Assembly (NCBI RefSeq): GCF_029543245.1
Contig: NZ_JARQWV010000027.1
Location: 1 to 64,000, forward strand
Direction: 5' to 3'
Length of the DNA: 64,000 nt
Origin: Caulobacter endophyticus
Lineage (GTDB): Bacteria; Pseudomonadota; Alphaproteobacteria; Caulobacterales; Caulobacteraceae
The notes beneath the pieces are model-generated. The model was not told the origin of the DNA, did not search any database, and worked only from the letters and a program-made list of their open reading frames with translations. Shown piece by piece: positions 25,274-32,431 of this stretch (position 1 is its first letter; each line of letters opens with the position of its first letter). The position numbers and the translations under genes were made by a program.

Positions 25274-27316
25274 ATGGCGGGCAAGGTTCAACACGAAATC
25301 CCTCAACTCTATCAGCGAGGGTTTCTCATCCCAGGCACGGGCAAGGCGGAGCGCATCTTCGTCTTCCGGAACGACGCCATCTATCCGTCCAACATAAATC
25401 GGTCGGCGGCCGAGTCCTTCTTCTATTCGGAGCTTCCGAAGACGAACGAGCGGACGCTCGATGATGACATCACCGAGTACGAGGACAAGCGACTAAAGGG
25501 CCTTATCGCCACGCTGCGGTCGCACACGCCGGGCGAGATCGTCGACGGGGAAGCGGCCGCAGAAGTGATCGCGCATCTGACGACACGCAACGCGCATATC
25601 CGCGGCGCATTCAAATTCGGCCTCGAAACGATGGCCGTCAGTGCCTGGGAAGTCCTCGCAGACGAAGACAACGTACGACGCATGGCCGGCCTCGACGGCC
25701 CCATGATCCCTGATCGCTTCAGAGAGATCATTGCGGACAGCTTGGAGAAGCTGCCGATACCCAACCGGGATCAGATCCCGCCTAAACTTTTGGAGATGAT
25801 GCTCTTCGCGGCGGCGCGCGAAGGATTCTCGTCTATATTCGCGAGTCAGATGCCGCAGCTGAAGTCGATGCTTGCGTTCATGTCTAACCTCGCGCCGGCG
25901 GTGGTGCGAGATGGCCATAACCGCGCTCTCTCGGAAAGCCTGGTCCCGGATAAACGGGCGGAAGACCTCAGCGGCTTCACATGGCGCGTCCAAGAGAGTC
26001 CGGTCGATCTCGTCCTTCCGGATTGCGTCGCCCTCGCCTTTGGCGAGGACGGTCCTGAGCCCGTCATGATGGCGAGCTCCAGCAAGAAGGACACAATCGT
26101 GCTACCCCTGACGACGCGCAGCGCACTCGTTGGTGGTCGTCACGGCGTCGCTGAAGTCGATCTCACTACCTTCAATGATGCTGCGGCACGATGCGCGCAC
26201 GCGTACTTCTTGGCTGCATCGAAGACGCCGGAGTTTGAGGCGCTCGCGCAGACGATCGGCGGCTTCACCGACCACATTATACGGAGCGTCGTAGAGACAA
26301 GCTTCGACAAACTCTTGAGGAAGGAGGAGTTGGAGCCGGCAGAGCCGACGACCACGCCCAGGCGGCAGCCGCCTTCGAGCTCGCAGATCACTCTAATTAT
26401 TCAGGGCGAGTTCGAGCCTGACGCGCCGCCGAAAATCACGGCGGCGGTGAAAGAGGTCTTGGCCCAGGCGGCTTGGTCGATGGGCTTTGATCGGCTGGAC
26501 GGCATCACCATCGCAGACGACTACGCGGGCGGGATCGCTAACCTCGACCGCGGTATGCCGGGCGTGAAGAATCCAGTGGCGAGGAACGATGAGTTTGGTA
26601 CCGGTTTCGCGCAGTCGATTTCCGTCCGGAGAGACGGCGTCATAAAGGAGCACGTCGTGGTCCAGAGCGTCGTCGCCCACAATCTGCTCAGCGACAACGA
26701 GGCGGATCGGGCTTGGGCGGGACACGCGCTTGCTAACCAGATCGTCCATGCAGAAATCACAGACGTCTTCGACGAAGCGCTGCCGGGAATTCTCCTTAGC
26801 CGGACATGCGAGGGTCTGGACGCGCAACGGCAGGCTGCGACGTATCCAGCGTGGATGGCGTATTTCGCGGGTCGAGCGACCGCACATTTTGATCCAAATC
26901 GCCTAGACCAAACCCAAGAGCTTCTTCAACGAGCGTTGGAGATCGCCTACCGCACCATCCCCGACGAGCGCTTAGCTTTCCAGACTCACGGCAACCATGC
27001 GCGGTTGGTAGACAAGACGTTCTTCGCTGTGCGCACTGTCCTCGAACAAGCTGGAGCTCTGCTCGGTCACGCGGATGGTGCCGAAGTAGACCCCTTGGCA
27101 GGCTGCCCAGCATTGGAATCCGACTTGCGAGCAAAGGAGTTGCTCGCGTGGCTGGCGGACTTACGCCGCGATTTAGTCTGGCTGTGGGACCGGCGCGGAC
27201 GATGGCAGTCTTACGAAGAATTCTTGGCACTCGGCCGACACATGGATCGGCTTCTCTGGCCGCACGCCATTATTCCTTGGTCTCGAGGCGATGGTTGGGA
27301 CGTTGCCGTGCCCTAG
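25274..27316 (+). CDS. DUF4238-type protein with unknown C-terminal half
   Basis: A 680-residue protein. The N-terminus (KVQHEIPQLYQRGFLI, RIFVFRNDAIYPSNINRSAAE, SFFYSE, then DDDITEYED) is the DUF4238 pattern, in which a conserved H-x-[IV]-P-x-x-Y begins the domain. Such proteins are common single-gene cargo near defence loci; their activity is not known to me. Residues ~370-680 are separate: a Pro-rich linker, then an alpha/beta region (ITLIIQGEFEPDAPPKI) and a long helical end rich in Trp. Start ATG 25274 is chosen because the DUF begins at once. DUF4238 proteins are often near 300 aa, so the extra half is notable. Confidence 0.75.
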   Translation: MAGKVQHEIPQLYQRGFLIPGTGKAERIFVFRNDAIYPSNINRSAAESFFYSELPKTNERTLDDDITEYEDKRLKGLIATLRSHTPGEIVDGEAAAEVIAHLTTRNAHIRGAFKFGLETMAVSAWEVLADEDNVRRMAGLDGPMIPDRFREIIADSLEKLPIPNRDQIPPKLLEMMLFAAAREGFSSIFASQMPQLKSMLAFMSNLAPAVVRDGHNRALSESLVPDKRAEDLSGFTWRVQESPVDLVLPDCVALAFGEDGPEPVMMASSSKKDTIVLPLTTRSALVGGRHGVAEVDLTTFNDAAARCAHAYFLAASKTPEFEALAQTIGGFTDHIIRSVVETSFDKLLRKEELEPAEPTTTPRRQPPSSSQITLIIQGEFEPDAPPKITAAVKEVLAQAAWSMGFDRLDGITIADDYAGGIANLDRGMPGVKNPVARNDEFGTGFAQSISVRRDGVIKEHVVVQSVVAHNLLSDNEADRAWAGHALANQIVHAEITDVFDEALPGILLSRTCEGLDAQRQAATYPAWMAYFAGRATAHFDPNRLDQTQELLQRALEIAYRTIPDERLAFQTHGNHARLVDKTFFAVRTVLEQAGALLGHADGAEVDPLAGCPALESDLRAKELLAWLADLRRDLVWLWDRRGRWQSYEEFLALGRHMDRLLWPHAIIPWSRGDGWDVAVP

Positions 27317-27362
27317 AAGATCGACATGCAAGCACCGACCGCGCTCGAAAATTGGTGATCAT

Positions 27363-27379
27363 GCCCGCCTGAGGCGGGC
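27363..27379 (+). terminator. Hairpin after the DUF4238 gene
   Basis: GCCCGCC-TGA-GGCGGGC, a perfect 7-bp stem 47 bp after the stop. No T-run follows, so it is a weak terminator or an RNA-stabilising hairpin. Confidence 0.5.
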
Positions 27380-27539
27380 CTCGTTCGGCTCAAGACTCTC
27401 GCCCTCGGGCTCGAGGTCGAAGTGATCTGCGCCAGGGCCTTAACCGGCGACGCCGCTCGACGAGCTAGTGCAACAGGCGCTGCACCCCTACCAAGTGCCA
27501 CTTGACCGGCTCGGCCTCGGCACGGAGTGAACGTTGCCA

Positions 27540-27962
27540 ATGATCAAGCTCCGCCAGACGGCTACATTCTCCGACATCCGCCTCTCCATCCATGAACTCA
27601 CGCTCCTCAGCAACGCGCTCAACGAAGTGTGCAACGGTGGAGATGTTGACGACGCCGAGTTTGCGACACGCCTAGGCGCAGAGCGAGATGAGTTACGCCA
27701 GCTCCTTGAGAATATCGGTTCGGCAATCCCTAAGCAGACCTGTCCGACTTCCGACGAGGGTGGATGTCGGCCCCTCACGTGCCTACTCTGCAACCTGCAT
27801 GTTCACAGATCACAGCATTCAAGCGCAGCTCGACGCGATCGAGCACAGCGCTTCCTTCGAGGAGGATTCAGGGCGGCTGGTCGACACCTGGACGGGCGCC
27901 GACATTGGCCTCGCCGCTGTCGAGCCGATCCTGAAATTTATGGAGACGCATCCGGCGATTGA
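27540..27962 (+). CDS. Small hypothetical protein, probably with a broken C-terminus
   Basis: The first ~65 residues (MIKLRQTATFSDIRLSIHEL, LLSNALNEVCNG, EFATRLGAERDELRQLLENIG) are protein-like and form two helices. After about residue 70 the frame runs on through the next gene in another phase as Arg-rich sequence, which suggests a frameshift or truncation, with the real product ending near 27760. The next gene starts inside it at 27799. Function unknown. Confidence 0.5.
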   Translation: MIKLRQTATFSDIRLSIHELTLLSNALNEVCNGGDVDDAEFATRLGAERDELRQLLENIGSAIPKQTCPTSDEGGCRPLTCLLCNLHVHRSQHSSAARRDRAQRFLRGGFRAAGRHLDGRRHWPRRCRADPEIYGDASGD

Positions 27963-28221
27963 CTACGGTTCGCCAGGCCCTCTGGTCCATTTTATCGAAC
28001 GCTTCTGGATGAAGGGGTACGAGGAGCGGCTAGTTGCTTCTCTGAACCGCCGCCCCACCGAGCACACCACCTGGTTGTTGAACCGTGTCATCAACGGTCT
28101 GAAAGACTCACAGGTTCGAGATGGCTACATCGCGATCATGCGGGGTATAGCGTCCAACACCGCCATCGAGGACGAAGCGCGAGCGCTGGCCTCCGATTTT
28201 TTCGCACGGCTTGCGCTTTAG
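27799..28221 (+). CDS. Small helical protein, possibly immunity-like
   Basis: A 140-residue soluble protein from ATG 27799. Segments such as YGSPGPLVHFIERFWMKGYE, RRPTEHTTWLLNRVIN and DEARALASDFFARL recall immunity-type proteins found beside polymorphic toxins, but I cannot name the family. No toxin gene is adjacent. It probably pairs with the preceding truncated frame. Confidence 0.6.
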   Translation: MFTDHSIQAQLDAIEHSASFEEDSGRLVDTWTGADIGLAAVEPILKFMETHPAIDYGSPGPLVHFIERFWMKGYEERLVASLNRRPTEHTTWLLNRVINGLKDSQVRDGYIAIMRGIASNTAIEDEARALASDFFARLAL

Positions 28222-28566
28222 ACTGCGGGGCAGCTGCCTAAGGTCCGACTAGGGTCGATCTCGTGCCTACGCCTGGCGCCCTCAATGTCCAGTTCCTGGA
28301 CGTGCAGCAACGGCAGCAACTGGCGCTTTGCCGATCCGATTACGGCGTCCGAAATGTGTATACGAATTTCGGACATGAGCGCGCCGCGATCATCGCTGAT
28401 CTCGACCATGGACGACCCGTTCGCTCAGGCGGTGAACCGTGGGGTCTGGACGCCGTCGGACTTCGCCGACCTGGGCGCGCGGCACCGTGGACAAGGCCGC
28501 AGCGGCGGTCCGGATTGTTCCGGGACGGCCGCCATCTTGACCTGAATCCGGTGGCTGTCGGTCCGC
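28222..28566. other. Gap between convergent genes
   Basis: Carries copy C of the 44-bp repeat at 28283-28326; the rest shows no gene on either strand. Confidence 0.4.
28283..28326 (+). repeat. 44-bp module-boundary repeat, copy C
   Basis: It contains AGTTCCTGGACGTGCAGCAA and ends AGCAACTGGCGC. It is closest to copy A. Confidence 0.5.
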
Positions 28567-30084
28567 CTATCGAGGGGCGACGACGATCGTCAGCTTGTCC
28601 CCGGCATAGTCCGCCAGCTCGTTCTCGTAGAAGCGCTTGTTCCGCGCGGCCCGGACAAGAAGGAAAAGCGATTTTCCTTGCGCCAGGAGCTCACGGAAAA
28701 CCGGAGCTGTGTCGGCGTGTATCGAGGTCATTCGCACCTTGGTGGTGTCGTAGAACAGCGTCTCGCAGCCGTCGGCGTATCGGACCTGGCGCTCGAACGG
28801 CTCCTGCAGAAGGACCGCCGTGTCGTTGATCGAGAGCTCGCAGTTCTGCCGCGCCGCCTGCAGCGCGGTCGATAGGGCGATGAATTCGAAGCGATACCTG
28901 TTGCTATAGGGCGCCTTGGCCTTCCTGGATTGGATGCTCGCCAGACCCGGGAAAACGAAATCGGCCTGGAAATCTCTCAGGGCGACCGCGCCGCCGCGAT
29001 TGCCTTTTAGGGACAGCAGATCGTAGACCGCGCCATCGTCGGCGTAATCGACGGATAGGTCGTTGAAATCGATCGTGACGCGTCGCGCGCCGCCGTGAAC
29101 AAAAGCGTTCTGGGCCTTTTCCAGCAGCAGGTCCGTCAGTTCGTCGGCCAAGGAGGCGTCGTCGCCGGCCGCCACCATGTAGCGGCTGAGCCTGTAGGCG
29201 AGGGTCGGGCTGAATCTGGCGTCCAAATAGGTCGCCAGATCAAGATTGTCGTCTGGACGGTCGATCTCAAGACTGCGCCCCGCGATTGTAGCAACAAGAC
29301 CGGCCGTGAGCTCGTCGGCCCGTCGGGGCTCCAGGACTGCCCGCCGTTCCAGCTCGCCAAGCAGCGGCGCGATGAGCTGGGCCGCATTGGCGGCCGCCCG
29401 ATCCTGGTAGGCGCGGGTGACGCTGTCCTCCCCGAAATCGGAAATCGCGCGTAGAACGAGCCAGGGAAGGGCAAGATCGGGCACGAGATTGAACGCCTCC
29501 ATTTCTCCGCCCAGGATCGATGGGACCTGAGCCAGGAGTTCGTCGCGGGCATCGTCGTCGCCAAAATGGGTGGGCGCGGAGGCCAGGCGGCCGGCATGGA
29601 CCCTGAAGCCCTCCGCCAGGCCCTCAAGATGGGGGCCAAGCCCTTCGGCTTCACCCAGAAGCGGACTTGGGTGCAGCGTGTCCTTGTAGATGGTCTTCCT
29701 TTCAGTCCTGCGTGTTTCGTTGACCGAAACGATCTCGCCGGCGAGGACGATGTCGCCTTCCGCGACCTTGGCGGGGACGCCCCACCCGACCCCCGCCAGA
29801 AGGACAAATGACGGCCGGGGCATGAAGCGGTCGGCGAGCAGGCTTCGGACCATGCGGTCGATGGATTTGGGCTTGCCCGATCCACTGGTTCCGGTGAGGT
29901 GCAGCACGAACTGGCCGCCGATTTCGCCGAGCGTGCAGCCAGCGTTTTCGAAAGGCGTCCTGGCTCGCAGTGATTTTCCAAAGGCGGTGTCCATCGCCCT
30001 CCGCTCGACCGAGTTGGTCGTTAGGAGAAGGACGTAGTTCTCGCTGAGCGGGGCGCGGGCCATGTCGATGCGGAGCGGCTGCAC
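28567..30084 (-). CDS. Nucleoside phosphorylase-like domain fused to a GHKL ATPase-like domain
   Basis: A 505-residue protein from GTG 30084; ATG 30063 is the alternative start. Residues 15-245 resemble the PNP/UDP phosphorylase and MTA/SAH nucleosidase fold: VLLLTTNSVERRAM, FVLLAGVGWGVPAKV (94-107), GDIVLAGEIV, the substrate-site GGEMEAFNL (192-200) and RAISDFGED (212-220). Residues 310-380 resemble a GHKL ATPase: N-box ELTDLLLEKAQNAFVHGGA, then VDYADDGAVYDLL (345-357) and GNRGGAVALRDF. PNP-fold effectors that destroy ATP or nucleotides are known in Detocs and related systems; this single-chain fusion looks different. The function is inference. Confidence 0.75.
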   Translation of the reverse strand: MQPLRIDMARAPLSENYVLLLTTNSVERRAMDTAFGKSLRARTPFENAGCTLGEIGGQFVLHLTGTSGSGKPKSIDRMVRSLLADRFMPRPSFVLLAGVGWGVPAKVAEGDIVLAGEIVSVNETRRTERKTIYKDTLHPSPLLGEAEGLGPHLEGLAEGFRVHAGRLASAPTHFGDDDARDELLAQVPSILGGEMEAFNLVPDLALPWLVLRAISDFGEDSVTRAYQDRAAANAAQLIAPLLGELERRAVLEPRRADELTAGLVATIAGRSLEIDRPDDNLDLATYLDARFSPTLAYRLSRYMVAAGDDASLADELTDLLLEKAQNAFVHGGARRVTIDFNDLSVDYADDGAVYDLLSLKGNRGGAVALRDFQADFVFPGLASIQSRKAKAPYSNRYRFEFIALSTALQAARQNCELSINDTAVLLQEPFERQVRYADGCETLFYDTTKVRMTSIHADTAPVFRELLAQGKSLFLLVRAARNKRFYENELADYAGDKLTIVVAPR

Positions 30085-30318
30085 TTCAAGATCCCGGTTG
30101 CGGCGTTACAAGTTTTGCTACTGCACCGAGTATCGCGGCCTTGTCGAGGGTCTCTGGCATGGCGGTGCCACCTCGCCAATCGGAGGTGCCAGATCAAGGC
30201 CGGCCGCTATGATGCGGTCACCATACACTAGGGGCGAAGACGGACGCGCCGCGGGCCGCTTCGGTTGACCTTCTCAGAGTCCGAAAAGGGGCGGCGAGGG
30301 TTTTATCGCCGAGGCGCT

Positions 30319-30362
30319 GTATGTCGCGTTACTGGACGCGCGCCAAGGTCAGCAATTGGCGC
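30319..30362 (+). repeat. 44-bp module-boundary repeat, copy D
   Basis: The most diverged copy: CTGGACGCGCGCCAAGGTC, ending AATTGGCGC. Confidence 0.4.
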
Positions 30363-30375
30363 GCCTACGCCACAG

Positions 30376-30498
30376 AGGTGCCAGCCGCCCGTCAGCCCCT
30401 CAAGGGCGGCTCCGCCGTCGCCTGCGGCGATTGGCCTACGGCCACCCTTGACCGGCTGACGGCCGCCCGGCTGAGGCTCGGCATGCGGCTTAAGCCGC
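30376..30498 (+). repeat. 123-bp direct repeat, left copy of a possible nested element
   Basis: It begins AGGTGCCAGCCGCCCG and ends in the perfect 14-bp palindrome GCGGCTTAAGCCGC. It is about 85% identical by eye to 37560-37682 in the same orientation. Confidence 0.8.
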
Positions 30499-30636
30499 CT
30501 CAGGGAAAGCCTTCCCTGGCCAGTCGGCCAATGGCGCCAGATCGTCCGACTCCGACTATGGCTGCTGACTCAGAAGTGAACCGCCTTCCCAGCTCTTAGC
30601 TTGCAACCTCAGCTCGATCTTTCGACACTAAGCCCG

Positions 30637-31548
30637 ATGAAGCTCAGCCTCGACCATCTGCCTGTAGGCAAGCGCCGCGAACTGGAATTCGTGGTCGAGA
30701 CACTGCGCGCCGCGTTCGCCCGTGCGATCGCCCATCGGACCATGCCGCGGTTTCGGAACGGCAAGCTGCTCAAGATTATCCTGTTCGGTAGCTACGCGCG
30801 TGGCGACTGGGTGGAGGATCCGGTCGGCCGGTACTTCTCCGACTTCGATATCCTCGTCGTCGTCAATCACGAGGACCTCACGGACGTCCCGGAGTTCTGG
30901 ATCAAGGCCGAGGAAGCGCTAGTCGAAGCCCTGGCCTCCGGCCAGCACCTGCGCACGCCCGTCAGCGTGATCCACCACGACCTCGACGACGTGAACGAGC
31001 AGCTCAAGCTCGGGCGCTACTTCTTCACGGACATCGTCCGCGACGGCGTCGTACTGTTCGAGGAGCCCGGCTATGCCCTAACCGCGTCGGCGCGGCTGTC
31101 GGCTGAGCAGGCGCTTCAGGAGAGCCGGGACTACTACGAGGAATGGCTGACGAGCGCTGACGAGTTTCTCGACAACTACCGCTTCAACCTCGGTCAGGGG
31201 CGCAACAAGAACGCCGCCTTCCAGCTTCATCAGGCGACCGAGCGCTATTATCACACGCTGTTCCTAGTCCTGACGCTCTACAGCCCCAAGACCCATAGCC
31301 TGAACCAGCTGCGTAAGCTGGCCGAAGGCCTCGACCCCGCCCTGGCCCAAGTCTGGCCCGGACAGAACAAGTTCGAGCGCCGTTGCTATGAGCTGATCCG
31401 CGAGGCCTATGTGAAGGCCCGCTACTCGCGCCACTACCACATCACTGCCGAGCAGCTGACATGGCTGGAGGAGCGGATCGGCGTGCTACGGGAGATGGTC
31501 CGCGAGCGGTGCGAGAAGCGCCTGGCCGAACTCCAGAGCGCGGCTTAG
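30637..31548 (+). CDS. MNT-HEPN fusion: nucleotidyltransferase plus HEPN domain
   Basis: A 303-residue protein. Residues 45-75 hold the minimal nucleotidyltransferase signature GSYARGDW (51-58) with DFDIL (69-73), the metal-binding aspartates. Residues ~150-290 are helical and HEPN-like (NAAFQLHQATERYYHTLFLV, then AYVKARYSRHYHI, where R262 and H268 could form an R-x(4-6)-H motif). Separate MNT and HEPN proteins form antitoxin-toxin pairs in which the MNT modifies the HEPN RNase; fused versions are also common. Start ATG 30637 (MKLSLDHLP). It overlaps the convergent XRE gene by 4 bp at its end. Confidence 0.85.
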   Translation: MKLSLDHLPVGKRRELEFVVETLRAAFARAIAHRTMPRFRNGKLLKIILFGSYARGDWVEDPVGRYFSDFDILVVVNHEDLTDVPEFWIKAEEALVEALASGQHLRTPVSVIHHDLDDVNEQLKLGRYFFTDIVRDGVVLFEEPGYALTASARLSAEQALQESRDYYEEWLTSADEFLDNYRFNLGQGRNKNAAFQLHQATERYYHTLFLVLTLYSPKTHSLNQLRKLAEGLDPALAQVWPGQNKFERRCYELIREAYVKARYSRHYHITAEQLTWLEERIGVLREMVRERCEKRLAELQSAA

Positions 31549-31775
31549 CGCTTCAGGCGCACACCGGCGCCGGCGACGTCATCGGCCGAGACGAAAACCA
31601 CTCCGGCCGCCTCCAGCGTCGCCTGAAGTTTCCCAAGGTTGGCGGTCAGGATATCGCCCTTTCCGGTCTCGAACCGCAGGATCGTGGAATCGGCCACGCC
31701 TGACCGCTGCGCCAGCTCCCGAACGCTGAATCCCACCGCGGCGCGCGCCATTCGAACCTGAGCCGGGACCAGCAT
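31545..31775 (-). CDS. XRE-family HTH regulator
   Basis: A 76-residue single-domain regulator. LVPAQVRMARAAVGFSVREL, AQRSGVADSTILRFE and TANLGKLQATLEAAGV form the five-helix XRE/Cro fold, a very common small alphaproteobacterial type. It is convergent with the MNT-HEPN gene and overlaps its end. It may control island genes, perhaps through the short inverted sequences just upstream, but no operator can be assigned. Confidence 0.85.
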   Translation of the reverse strand: MLVPAQVRMARAAVGFSVRELAQRSGVADSTILRFETGKGDILTANLGKLQATLEAAGVVFVSADDVAGAGVRLKR

Positions 31776-31958
31776 TCCGCTACCGATATTCTATCTATAG
31801 TGACCGAAAATCATTGACTGAGTCGACGAATTTCGATCGACTGTAGCGGTAACCCCATCGAACTCCACTGATTTGACATCAGCTCGGATCGATCCCTCGC
31901 GCCGAGAACCCTTGTCATACCTCCAAATCATCCGCCCCTTTCTCTGTCCCGCCGCGCG

Positions 31959-32333
31959 GTGTTGGGCGTCGCCTCCATCGCGCCCATCGCGGCTAGCGCA
32001 GAGCCGGCGGCCGCCATTCCAGTGGCCGAACATTGCAGGAGCTGGCTCGCGATCGACGCGGAGATCGATCGCCTGAGTGAGCGATGGGCTGCCCTCTCCG
32101 ATCGCGGAGCATCGGCGGCGGCTGAATGCGAACAGGTCGAAGCCCAGCTAGAGCGGTTGCGTCATGTGCAAGCTGACCGCCTGGAGCAAATCGCCGGCGC
32201 CGAAGCGCGAGACCTTCAGGCAGTGGCCAGCAAGCTTGCCGTCCTCGCCTGCCTGACGCGAGAAGACGGCGGCCCGGTGCATGAGATCGTCACGGAAGCC
32301 CTTGGTCTGCTGCAGCGCCGACCGCTCGGCTGA
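31959..32333 (+). CDS. Hypothetical coiled-coil protein with Tat-like start
   Basis: A ~124-residue frame. The upstream codons read SRRAVLGVASIAPIAASAEP, like a twin-arginine or Ala-rich signal segment, but no ATG precedes them, so the start (GTG 31959) is uncertain and the 5' end may be lost. The body (EIDRLSERWAALSDRG, AAECEQVEAQLERLRHVQ) is a coiled coil typical of small phage- or island-encoded proteins. Function unknown. Confidence 0.5.
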   Translation: MLGVASIAPIAASAEPAAAIPVAEHCRSWLAIDAEIDRLSERWAALSDRGASAAAECEQVEAQLERLRHVQADRLEQIAGAEARDLQAVASKLAVLACLTREDGGPVHEIVTEALGLLQRRPLG

Positions 32334-32431
32334 AGCTCCTGTTCCTGGAGGGAGGCAATGCCTCGGCCTGTTGAGAAGATGGCGAGGGCGGGACGGCGCC
32401 ATCCAGCAGGATCAGGCCGTCCCGCCCCCGT

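Larger units (their letters stand above)
30085..30636. other. Divergent intergenic region with repeats
   Basis: Contains copy D of the 44-bp repeat and the first copy of the 123-bp repeat. It probably holds promoters for the genes on either side. No gene is supported. Confidence 0.45.

Noticed and set aside
22681..30364. Integron-like attC sites between cargo modules
   Set aside because: The recurring 44-bp repeat lacks the paired RYYYAAC/GTTRRRY core sites and an integron-type integrase is absent; cargo genes also lie on both strands with their own promoters.
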